A DNA stretch of 64,000 bases from Phoronis australis (Eukaryota > Phoronida > Phoronidae), in the NCBI GenBank assembly GCA_002633005.1, contig NMRA01000012.1:2022014-2086013 (forward strand), given 5' to 3'. Of this stretch, positions 1 to 9,595 are shown piece by piece. The translations under genes were made by a program, and so were the position numbers. Under the pieces are notes generated by a model. The model worked only from the letters and a program-made list of their open reading frames with translations, had not been told where the DNA came from and ran no database searches. Numbering within the stretch: the stretch's first letter is position 1; each line of letters starts with the position of its first letter.

Positions 1-214
1 GTTACAACAAAGGTCGACCTGCACACGAAGGATTTCATCGCACGCAACATACTAAACATGACTATGTCATTTTAAATGAAACAAAAATAGTTCGAGGCCT
101 TTTTTCAATGAAAGTGTGATAGAGTCAGGTATCCCATAATCCAGAAATTGTGTAACACGATTGGATATTGTGGATGATTATCTCTTGTGACAACTAAGAC
201 TTGTTTCCTAACAA

Positions 215-300
215 CTCGTGATAGCTCAGTTGGTAGAGCGGAGGACTGTAGTTGGTACATAGCAATCCTTAGGTCGATGGTTCAAATCCGTCTCACGAGA
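215..300 (+). tRNA. tRNA-Tyr (GTA), with 13-nt intron
   Basis: The 5' strand CTCGTGA pairs fully with TCACGAG at the 3' end, followed by discriminator A. The D arm (GCTC-AGTTGGTA-GAGC), the GAGGA/TCCTT anticodon stem and the T arm (GATGG-TTCAAAT-CCGTC) are all present. The anticodon GTA lies in CTGTAG and is followed by a 13-nt insert (TTGGTACATAGCA) at the canonical intron position after base 37. Introns in tRNA-Tyr are the rule in eukaryotes. No CCA is encoded, as expected. This looks like a functional gene decoding UAC/UAU. Confidence 0.93.
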
Positions 301-305
301 TGTCC

Positions 306-310
306 TTTTT
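306..310 (+). terminator. RNA polymerase III T-tract terminator
   Basis: A run of five T starts five bases after the tRNA-Tyr discriminator base. This is the usual pol III termination signal. Confidence 0.75.
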
Positions 311-1644
311 CGCTTCTCTATAGTTTTAATCTGACAGTATTGGATATTTACTGGAATCCAGGACAAATTACTATAGCTGATGAGTGTACATGCAACCTCC
401 CCTAAATTACAAAACTGGCTGAATGGATTCGTATGTAATTGTCAGATAGAAAGCGCTCCACTAAACGCTATTAAAAAAATGTTAAACACACATTTACACG
501 AGAGGCTGTCAAAAATAGCAATTGAAGGGTGTTTATGAAAACATTGACAGCTTAATAACTGATGACGTAGACAATTTTAATGGCTGTTTTCAGATTTCAT
601 TTTGAATATTTACGTCAAATGAGATTTAGTCCTGCTACGTATACCGTCGTGTATGAAATCGGCAAGCGCACGGGGGAGGCTCCCTTTACACAGAAGACGG
701 TCTAATCGTAAGTGACGGATCAAAACATCACAGTACAGTCAAAACATGCGAGATAAAGTTTAAAAAAATAAACTTCTGTTACTACAATTTGCGCACTTTT
801 AAATTGAAACTTAGGTATTCATTTTATATACAGGTGGTAATGACTTCCTGGTACTCCCTATATTTACACTTTGTAGTAACCTGCCACATTAATTAGTTTA
901 CATAATCAGTTGTGTACGTGCTCGTAAAAAAGAGAGAAAAACAAATTCTTATACATTACAAGCTAACATTTCGTGTATATGCATCGTGGAATTTCATTCA
1001 CAGGGTATTTGGTAAAGATACGCGGTATTAACGTTTAACAAAATATGAACCGCCATAGGAACCTGACTTTTAACTTGAGTTACACGATACTATGTATACA
1101 TACCTATACGAGACTATTGTTGTACTCTTGGCACTTGCCATCGTTGCTCATGCTTATAAGTTCAAAACCTCTCCCAATAAAAATATTGAGTTTACGACTT
1201 ACTAACCACACCCGTCGTTATTGAGAAACCAATATATGCTTGAATCTCTCTTGACATTTAACAGAAATTCAACGCATCTGCAACCAATAAACGCCTTTTA
1301 ATTTAGTTTTGATTTTTCTCAAGCTGTAACAAACATCCGTCGTGGTTTGAGACTCATGAGCATAAACCATGAACTCGAGCACAAAATGAGGCATCTACAT
1401 GTTGAGATCGGAAAAAAGTATAATGGAAATGCCAAAAATAGTTTAGTGTTCGACTTCAAGAATAGGCTCCAAGTAGACTTGAAAATTCTGCTGCGACCTT
1501 CACCTTAGCTTCAGTTTCCCACACTTTGTTCACCGACGATTTTTTTACCTTTTCATCTGCAATATTTGCCCGCCTCGCCATTGTCCCTGACGCAAATGTC
1601 TTCGTACCGCTTTCCTTTTCATATCCCTTTTCCTCTGTGGGTTT
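311..1644. other. Intergenic, no gene seen
   Basis: AT-rich sequence between the first tRNA-Tyr and the duplicated tRNA unit. I see no exon with credible splice sites and no tRNA-like boxes. Confidence 0.5.
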
Positions 1645-2290
1645 GAGTCATAAGTAACTACAATAAACAGAAAAGTTTTTGTCTGATGATTTTTAAAATC
1701 GGCAAGTCAGTTCTAATTATCAAAAGCCCGTCTCTGCCTAGGCGTCTGTTAAAAGTACGTTAGCTCATCTAGTAATTGGTGAAAAGTCAAGTATGAGAGG
1801 GTGTAAGTTATATCGTTGGCCGGCAAAAGGGTCTCTCGGCCGCCAACATCTGTAGCCCGTAGTCCCTGCAGTGAACGTGTACGTGCACTTTTAGTAGTAT
1901 TTCAAATGTTCAAGGCCATAACCTGCCAAAAGTACAGTTTTTAACGAAATAATGCACAGTTACAAACACGGCTCTACACATTGATGATCTCCTGCAAATC
2001 TTATAGCTTAGAGCAAGCAATATGGTATTAATCCGGCGCTACGCTTGACAAGTGTTGACAAAAATCCCGAGCTGTTATCGTTGCTCACTGCTGCGGTGCC
2101 CCTTGGTTTGGATCTCTCGCACTCATGCGCTTGTTATTAGGCGGCGCGCATAAAAACCTGTGAAATACTCTATTGCGGACAAATGGAAACTCTCTTTTAT
2201 ATTTCATTGCTAAAGCAATTTAAGCACTTACCATACCACGCAGTATGCATTAAAAATAATAGAAACAGACTCTGTCACTACTCTCAGCTT

Positions 2291-2376
2291 CTCGCGATAG
2301 CTCAGTTGGTAGAGCGGAGGACTGTAGTTGGTTGTTGGCAATCCTTAGGTCGATGGTTCAAATCCGTCTCGCGAGA
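2291..2376 (+). tRNA. tRNA-Tyr (GTA), with 13-nt intron
   Basis: The acceptor stem CTCGCGA/TCGCGAG is perfectly paired, followed by discriminator A. The D arm, GTA anticodon loop and T arm are the same as in the copy at 215-300. The intron is TTGGTTGTTGGCA, also 13 nt. A T4 run about 8 bases downstream could terminate pol III. Relative to 215-300, the acceptor stem differs at base 5 and its partner in a compensatory way (T-A to C-G), which argues for selection on the fold. Confidence 0.92.
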
Positions 2377-2446
2377 AAACACGTTTTCATGCAATTTTTG
2401 GGTAGATATCTTGAACGACATTACACTTTTTAGCAATTTACCACTT

Positions 2447-2501
2447 CTCGCTGTAGCCCAGTTGACTGTTTAGGTCGATGGTTCAAATCCTTCTGGCGAG
2501 A
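2447..2501 (+). pseudogene. tRNA-Tyr pseudogene, internal deletion
   Basis: A tRNA-Tyr 5' end (CTCG..GTAGCCCAGTTG) is fused almost directly to the variable and T arm (TAGGTCGATGGTTCAAATCC) and a 3' end TTCTGGCGAGA. The D-stem 3' half and the whole anticodon arm are gone, so it cannot make a tRNA. It carries the same diagnostic 3' end, CTTCTGGCGAG, as the tRNA-like gene at 4047-4132. Confidence 0.85.
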
Positions 2502-2870
2502 AATTAAAATTTTCACGCTTTCCATGATGTCTTACACGTGATTTCAGTTTTACATGTGTTAGGACTTCACGGGGAAGTTCCCACGGTATAGCGGAGAACT
2601 GGGTAGATTTCAGCGTCTCGCGGCTAGAAAAATAACGTCAAGATCGCGTATTCTCCTTTGAAACACACGCGAAGTCGTGCTTTTTAGCGATGATCTGGCG
2701 TAGGTCCTAACGTTACTGAAATCTGAACTCTATCCTGCAGTGGGTCACAGGCAACCCTTCCAGGATTAATGGACTTCAAATCCGACTCGCGAGAAATTAC
2801 CATTTTCATGTCATTTCCGCTTACGCAGCTTACATAACAGTTCAATGCTAATTAAGTTGTTTATGACTTT

Positions 2871-2970
2871 TATGATAGCTCTGTTGGTAGAGTGGAATAC
2901 CGTGGTAGATGGAAACTTGGTATGCATACTATATCTGGGTTGTGTCTCGATCAAATCCGTCTCGCGCGAC
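2871..2970 (+). pseudogene. tRNA-Tyr-derived pseudogene
   Basis: The A-box region is recognisable (TGATAGCTCTGTTGGTAGAG) and the 3' end reads ATCAAATCCGTCTCGCGCGA. The anticodon arm is replaced by unrelated, expanded sequence, and a T6 run follows. Its counterpart in copy B is 4501-4600. Confidence 0.75.
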
Positions 2971-3087
2971 AACCTTTTTTCACACAGCGTCTATGTGGGT
3001 GTGTGGCACATGATATTTCACAATTAGAAGGTACCAACGGAAGCAATCAAGATCTCGTATTAAACAATTTCCAAAAAAATAACGGAT

Positions 3088-3414
3088 AGCTGCTATTTGA
3101 TGGTAATTAAAAATCAAATACACATTTTTCACGCACAAAAAAGCTCTTCAAATAGCGTTGCAACTTTTTGAAAATTAATCAAGCGCTAAACCATACTAGA
3201 TGTTTCAAACTGACAAAAGCCGCTTGAAAATCGAAGGGCCTGAAAATGGGCGACAAGTCAACAACTTGCCGTGTCCGTAGTTGCAATCGTCTCGAATTAC
3301 TTACTCACACATTTGGCACATCCAAATTCTTTATAATTCCAAGGGCAGTACTAAAAATAGCCTTACTTTACACAATACCGTTCTTTCAAGGAATCCACGA
3401 CGGCTGAAATTTAC
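3088..3414. other. Unique spacer between duplicated units
   Basis: Sequence not matched in the other duplicate. No gene or tRNA-like box was seen. Confidence 0.4.
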
Positions 3415-4046
3415 CCAAGTCAAAAATAGCTACAATAAATAGAAACATTTATGTGTGATCCAAACTTTTGATGATTTTTAAGAAGAAAGCCACTTCAAAT
3501 TATAAGAGGAACGTAGGCGTCTCTTAAAAGTACGTTGGTTCAACTGGTAATTGGTGAGAAGTCGAGTACGAGAGGGTGCAAGTTATATCGTTGGCGAAAG
3601 GGTCTCTCGGCTGTCACAGGGTCATTCTTAACAACCGATGGCTGCAGGTTTATCAATGAAGTCACGTACACTTTTTGTAGATAGACCAGACAATATTTCA
3701 AGGCCATAAAAGGCGCAAAGTGCAGTTTCATACAAAATAATATTACTACAGAAGCACAGTTACAATGATCCCCTGCAAATCTTACAGGTCAAAGCAATAA
3801 TGGTATTAATTCGGGCACTGTGTGCTTCAATGATAAACGTTGACAAAATAGACTGTTCACGTTGCTGGGACTGCCCCTCGTTTTGCATTTTTCGAAGACT
3901 CACGCATTAATAAATAAAAATACTTTATTGCGGACAAATGGAGACATCTCTTTTATATTTTATTACTAAAGCAATTTAAGCACTTGCCGTACCACGCGGT
4001 TTGCATTCAAAATGATAGAAACTGACTCAGTCCGTGATTGCATATA

Positions 4047-4132
4047 CTCGCGATAGCTCAGTTGGTAGAGCGGAGGACTGTAGTTGGTTGTTGGTAATCC
4101 TTAGGTCGATGGTTCAAATCCTTCTGGCGAGA
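4047..4132 (+). tRNA. tRNA-Tyr-like gene, chimeric 3' end, probably degraded
   Basis: The 5' part matches the intact copy at 2291, with the same D arm, GTA anticodon and a 13-nt intron differing by one base. The 3' part (CCTTCTGGCGAGA) instead matches the deleted copy at 2447-2501. The swap gives a T-T mismatch in the T stem and a G-G mismatch in the acceptor stem. The B box is still good, so it may be transcribed, but folding and charging are doubtful. Confidence 0.6.
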
Positions 4133-4500
4133 AATTAAAATTTTCACGCTCTCTATGGTGTCTTACACGTGATTTCAGTTTAAATGTGTTAGGACTTCTC
4201 GGAGAAGTTCCCACGGTAGAGCGGAGAACTGGGTAGAGTTCATTGTCTCGCGGCTAGAAGAATCAAGATAAAATCGCGTATTCTCCTTTGAAACACGCGC
4301 GAAGTCGTGCTTCTTAGCGATGATCTGGCGTAGGTCCTAACGTTACTGAAATCTGAACTCTACCCTGTAGTGGGTCACAGGCAACCCTTCCAGGATTAAT
4401 GGACGTCAAATCCGACTCGCGAGAAATTACCATTTTCATGTCATTTCCGCTTACGCAGCTTACATAACAGTTCAATGCTAATTAAGTTGTTTATGACTTT

Positions 4501-4600
4501 TGTGATAGCTCTGTTGATAGAGTGGAATACCGTGGTAGATGGAAACTTGGTATGCATACTATATCTGGGATGTGTCTCGATCAAATCCGTCTCGCGCGAC
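4501..4600 (+). pseudogene. tRNA-Tyr-derived pseudogene (copy B)
   Basis: Near-identical counterpart of 2871-2970, with TGATAGCTCTGTTGATAGAG at the 5' end and TCAAATCCGTCTCGCGCGA at the 3' end. No anticodon arm can be formed. Confidence 0.72.
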
Positions 4601-4837
4601 AACCTTTTTTCACACAGCGTCTATGTGGGTGTATGGCACATGATATTTCACAATTAGAAGCTACCAACGGAAGCAATCAAGATCTCGCATTAAACAATTT
4701 CCGAAAAAATAACGGAAACATCTCCCCCCCTCACGAACCCGGTATAAATCACATTTACACCCAAGCCTTGAATATGGTGCATATGGTGTAAAAATGATGT
4801 ATGTGAACGGTGCTTTACACCCCCACCATGAACCCTT

Positions 4838-4923
4838 CTCACGATAGCTCAGTTGGTAGAGCGCAGGGCTGTACGTGGTTTCCAGCGATCCTTAGGCAGA
4901 TGATTCAAATCCGTCTCGTGAGA
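4838..4923 (+). tRNA. tRNA-Tyr-like gene, mutated
   Basis: The acceptor stem CTCACGA/TCGTGAG is fully paired and the D arm is intact. GTA is present in CTGTAC and the intron-sized insert remains. The anticodon stem has become CAGGG/TCCTT, with one C-T mismatch and one G-T pair. The T stem is GATGA/CCGTC with an A-C mismatch. It is probably a pseudogene, though it could still be transcribed. Confidence 0.55.
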
Positions 4924-5052
4924 AGTTACTCTTTTCACACTCTTTCCACGTAGGCATCCTGCTATAATTCCGAACAGGCACTCGAGCCGTTTTAAATTAT
5001 TGACGACGACTTCTTACGTCTGTAGTTTGGTATTGGCAGTCATAGGGTCATT

Positions 5053-5180
5053 AGGGTCCCCGATGGGTCAAATCCTTCTCTCAAGAAATTATTTTCCTGT
5101 GACACTTTCAGGGTAGTTATCTAGTTCCATGAAATTTCAGAGTTTAGTAATTCACTACACTTCTCACGATAGCTCAATAC
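5053..5180 (+). pseudogene. Two tRNA-Tyr fragments
   Basis: A 3' half (CCGATGGGTCAAATCC followed by TTCTCTCAAGA) lies at about 5053-5087. A 5' quarter (CTCACGATAGCTCA) lies at about 5163-5176. They are unconnected relics of further tRNA copies. Confidence 0.6.
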
Positions 5181-5649
5181 ATGTAGGTCAACAACATTTA
5201 AGTCAGTTGCTGCACTGGCAGTCAAAAGCACGTATACTTTACGGCCGCAAAATCACAAAATTCATTTTGCGGCGGAAGCATTAAATAAGCGAAAGTTATG
5301 ATTTGGGGAATATGGTCCTTCGAACGCCAAGTTCAAATGCCTTCTGTAACCCGAACTGTTTTATTGAACGACGCCCTGTTGATTTCGTCCCTCGAGAATT
5401 CACAAATCCTAGCTTTATTGGAATTTCAAATGAAAAACTGGCGTAGCCCCTACGGTATGTGGGTAGGCGCGGGATGCTCCGCCATCTGCGAATTGTATAG
5501 AGAAGTGGGCACAAACATTGCTTTTTTAAAAAATTCACATCCATACCCAGATCTAGGTTTGCATACGGTGTATATTTACGTACGGGTGTAAACTGAGTGC
5601 TATGTAACAGGGCTTCACACGCCAAACTTGGGTCCTTCACGGTCAACAA

Positions 5650-5735
5650 CTCACGATAGCTAGGTTGGCAGAACGCAGGACTGTAGTTGGTTTCCAGCAA
5701 TCCTTAGGCTGATGGTTCAAATCCGTCTAGTGAGA
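5650..5735 (+). tRNA. tRNA-Tyr-like gene, mutated D arm
   Basis: GTA anticodon, 13-nt intron, and a good T arm (GATGG-TTCAAAT-CCGTC). The D arm is damaged: GCTA and GAAC no longer pair well, and the A box reads TAGCTAGGTTGGCAG. The acceptor stem CTCACGA/TAGTGAG has one mismatch. It is probably a decaying copy. Confidence 0.5.
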
Positions 5736-8600
5736 AAATGTTCCTTTTCACGCTCAAACCACGTAGATATCTTACTATATTTCCGAGCAGGGATTTGTGC
5801 ACTTTAAAATACATGACGACTCCTTACGTTTGTTGTTACATTTTTCAACTTTCATTATCGGCGCGTGGATTTTTACTACAAAAACAGTTCGTTTTCATAA
5901 CTGAAAAAGTCCTTATTTTACACAAAGACTGTTCTGAGTGGTGCGCATGTTGTATGATCGGTCACCGAAATCGCAGAAACTTAACGGACGAGTATGTCAG
6001 TTGAAAGGTAGGAGAGCATTCGGAAAGAACAATATAGTCATTATTTAACAAAAAGATATAAAAGATTGTGTTTTTCTGACTGTTTTTTGCGTACGTTTTT
6101 TGCAACGATTTGATGAAATGGGATGTTGACATATTTGTATTGGACCTATCCACGTAACTGTGACTTTTAAGATTAAAAAAGTGATCCTGTGGGGTGAAAC
6201 GGCTCATTAACTAAAGTTGCGTATCATACGTCTGACCTGAACCAAAACCAATGAATTACTCAACTTTCTCTAGCGTATCTGTGATTCATGTTGTCTATAC
6301 ACGTATACATAGTGCGCGACGCAAATAGCTTGACGGCAAGCCGAGCTTTACGAAAATCTGAGGTCACCAAACGAAATCTGAGGTCGCCATAACTTATGTC
6401 GGAAACGTCGACTAAAGAAAACGAAACAAAAAAGGTCGTGCCGTATTCCAGAGTCAGAAACTTACGCATACCGTGTCAATTTCTTCCCGTAAAAATATGT
6501 AGTAATGTACATGATGACGCTACACGGAACTGGGCGATCTTCGTATCGAACGAGCACGATTCGACTGGAGCCTAATATGGATTCACAAATAGACGTAATG
6601 ATTTATCTATAAACTCGTTAAGAAAAGCGTTACTCGTTTGGACAATAGTTTGAAATAAAGAAAAAAGCGAAATATTAATTAGTAATTAATTAATATGTTA
6701 ATAGTATTTAATCAAAAGTGGTTACACTGGCTGATCCAGGATATCGAATGGGTTAATCACTATTTTCGAAGGAAAATTTAATGACTGTTTAAAACAATGA
6801 CGGGTATGCCGAGGGCGTAAAGTTTTTCATTTTTTGATCATGTCCGTAGAGGACCCCTCAATCCGCCAATGGGTTAATCTATCAAGTTATCGAGAATCAG
6901 TTACGGATAGTTCAATAAGCTAACAACGACGCTACAGCTTAGGCCCCCGTACAAACTAGGCACCCCCACTTCGCGTATCGGCCAGGGTGTGGTGGAGACA
7001 ATTGGGGTTACCGGGAGAAAAGTAGCCTGGAAGCTTTAACCGACCGGGCGCCGGGGGATGAAATTTGCGACGACACTGAGGGAGGCGAGAATTGTGACAA
7101 CTGGTGGGAGGGTTGTAAATGTCTTGACAAACGAGCCACAAAACACACGGTAACTTCGCTGTTGAGTACGGTGGTGTGGAAAACAGTTAAAAATTACTGA
7201 CTTGTTGTTTATTAATTATATACCCGTCTCATATAATCTTTTTGATCTATTTTGAACAGCAAATTTTATACGAAAGTAGCAAATTACTATATAATTTTGT
7301 TTCAGCCGTTGCCTTGATAAAAGTCGTCACAACCCCAGAAGACAATGACCATTTACTCGTTCACCTGTTAAACAAATACGTTCACGACAAACAAAGGAAA
7401 GTGGAGATAAGACTCACCAATTCAACAGGTCACTGAGTGGAAATCTTCGCTAGTTTCGAAATGAAAGCTCGCTGCTTCTGAGACTGGCAAGCCCCATATG
7501 CATAATCGCGTTACCATTAGAAATGGTCACAACAACAAATGTAGTGAATGGTACTTCAAATCTTTCGTTTATTTTGATTCAGATTCTGCGGTAATAATTA
7601 AAGAGCTTCACTACAACATTATCATTCTCAAATTCGAATGATGGCTGGGATTTGGAGTGCTCAGTGCGGTCACAACCTGGAATCAGATCAGGGCTGTAAG
7701 AAGCTGGGGGACCGGGGAGCAAGTACTTTCCCAGTGTAGGAGTCAGATGAACCGGTGGCGACCGGCATACGGAGGACCCGAAGACACGACGAAAAGAGAA
7801 AGGGAAACGATTTAAGAAAACAATTACCAGCTGCTGGATTTACGCTTTTATTAGGGACACTCAGTCTAGCCAGCAATTTTTTATGCGAGGGGGGTCCCAG
7901 TGTTTTGAAGGTTAACAGACTTAAAGATTTTCCGGAGTTAGGCCTAATTGCTACTAAGATTGTTAAACTCACGGACCCGCCATCACGCGGGCTTAACTGC
8001 CGCCCAGAGTGCGTCGCGGTCTCTTTTTCTTTTTATTGTACATCACTTATTATAAATTGGGATCTTACACTTGAGGAGGAGCCGTGATGTAATGTTCCAA
8101 TTGCTGATCATTTTTTTATTTCTTTAACTTTGTAGATTTTCCATATTTAGGGGCCCCATTGAGCTAGCCTTGGAGGGGTCCATTTGATGGTATTCATAAT
8201 TCTTTCTTCTTCAGCAGGAGACGTTGCAGAAGGGGAAATTAAGGAATTACTTGCCTCTCTATCATGTATTAGAGAGATCTTTTATACGGTGGCTCTATTG
8301 ATAGTGTTCACAAAAGATGGCGCTTGTGGAGTTTGTACACTAGCGCGTTCTGTGTTAGGTCAAGAAATTAAACTTCCCGCCAAATCTGAGCTGAGGAACT
8401 TGATTTTAGCTTTACGTGTTTTTGTCAATATGTTTGATGCGAAGCAGATTTGTTACAATCGGAACGGACAACATTGTTTTTAAGATTTTCAGTAATTTGA
8501 GGTTTGAAGTTTTCTCAAGGAAACAGGGTGAATATATTGCCCAAATGGTCTTCAGTAAGCCCGGCTAGCTCTTAAATCCGATGGTGAGTCGTGGTTTACC
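5736..8600. other. Intergenic, no gene recognised
   Basis: No exon, tRNA or clear repeat was recognised. Short open frames such as 7755-8087 lack any family resemblance that I can see, and they overlap open frames on the other strand. Confidence 0.4.
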
Positions 8601-8627
8601 GGGCCAATCACAACCACGCAAACCAGG

Positions 8628-8805
8628 ATTCTAAACCAGAAATTGACCAATTGCCGCGAACTCAAACCAGAAATCAAACCAGAAATTATCGAATCAGCTC
8701 TCGAATCGCCAACCAGAAATTGGCCAATGAGGAACGATAGGCAAACCAGAAATTGGCCAATGGGAGACGGATCGAATGTAAACAAAACATCCAATATGGC
8801 TGCGC
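8628..8805 (+). promoter_or_regulatory. Putative promoter: repeated CCAAT-containing motif and YY1-like site
   Basis: ACCAGAAATTGGCCAATG-type units recur about five times (complete at ~8711 and ~8744, partial at ~8636, 8664 and 8677). The complete units contain CCAAT. They are followed at about 8791 by CCAATATGGCTGCG, which matches the YY1 motif AANATGGCNGC that often marks animal start sites. The ATG inside this motif opens only an 11-codon frame, so it is not the gene start. The next gene's ATG is about 800 bp downstream. The assignment is inference from position and motif. Confidence 0.45.
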
Positions 8806-9595
8806 CCTTGGTACCAGTAGCGACGGGGTAGGGGTAGCGATATCGAGAGAATTTTAGTGCTTTTGTAAATTCCAGACTACCGATACTTCTCAAGAGCCAG
8901 GATATGGTGGCCTTTAAGTGGTTTGAAAGGAGCATGGTCCATTCCGTGAAGTCTGAACCGCTTCAGCGTTGGAAACCAACGACAATTCTATCGGGTCAAC
9001 ATTATGCCGGTAGGCGGCGGGGGCGGGAAATTCGTTTCTGTATTATGGAACATTTTTGCCGGGTAAGAAATTATTTCGTGATGCCTCTCGTAATTTCAGT
9101 TTTAATTGTGAGATCGTGTCCTAGGCCTGCAATCTCCTCTCCTGGACCACCAATTGCAATATCCTGAACTGATTATACTGGCACTGTTGGGCTATAAAAC
9201 TGAAAGGTCATGAATATTAATGTCACCTTACTGAATGTTAGGCCAGGCTAAAATTAATGCATCCCATGAATATCAATTTGAGGTTCGTGCAATTTCACTT
9301 ACTTTGCCTGATTGATCTCTAATGCTCTTTGTTATTATGCAATTGTTCTCTGATCACTTCCTCCAACTACCTTCTTGCTGACATGTTCCAGCTGTCACTT
9401 GGAATTAATGATACAATGTAACCCCATGCTTGACACATTGGTGTCATTTGTGTTCTTGCTCTATACATTGTAACAACACTTCATCCCAGCTGGTGTATAA
9501 CTGGACGTTTGCTACCAATTGTGACATTTGGAACTTGACAGTTGTTCTGTAAGTTCTGTCTTTGCTAACTGTGGTGTGTTTTCTCATTCATAATC

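Larger units (their letters stand above)
1645..3087 (+). repeat. Direct duplication, copy A (tRNA-Tyr unit)
   Basis: From about 1645 to 3087 the sequence matches 3415-4717 with scattered substitutions and indels. For example, TATATCGTTGGC occurs near 1810 and 3580, and the segments 2500-3087 and 4131-4717 are nearly identical. The unit carries an intact tRNA-Tyr (2291-2376), a deleted copy (2447-2501), a 3' tRNA fragment near 2769-2794, a mutated copy (2871-2970), and a fragment related to the inverted-repeat element at 39873-40009. It differs from copy B mainly by about 125 extra bases after the tRNA. Confidence 0.85.
3415..4717 (+). repeat. Direct duplication, copy B (tRNA-Tyr unit)
   Basis: Imperfect copy of 1645-3087. 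It lacks the stretch between the tRNA and the deleted tRNA copy, which leaves one chimeric tRNA-like gene at 4047-4132. The 3' tRNA fragment recurs near 4399-4424, and the inverted-repeat-element fragment at about 4271-4350. Confidence 0.85.

Noticed and set aside
7755-8087. 110-codon frame with a tail resembling vector or amplicon sequence
   Set aside because: No recognisable domain and a competing frame on the other strand; nothing supports it as a gene.
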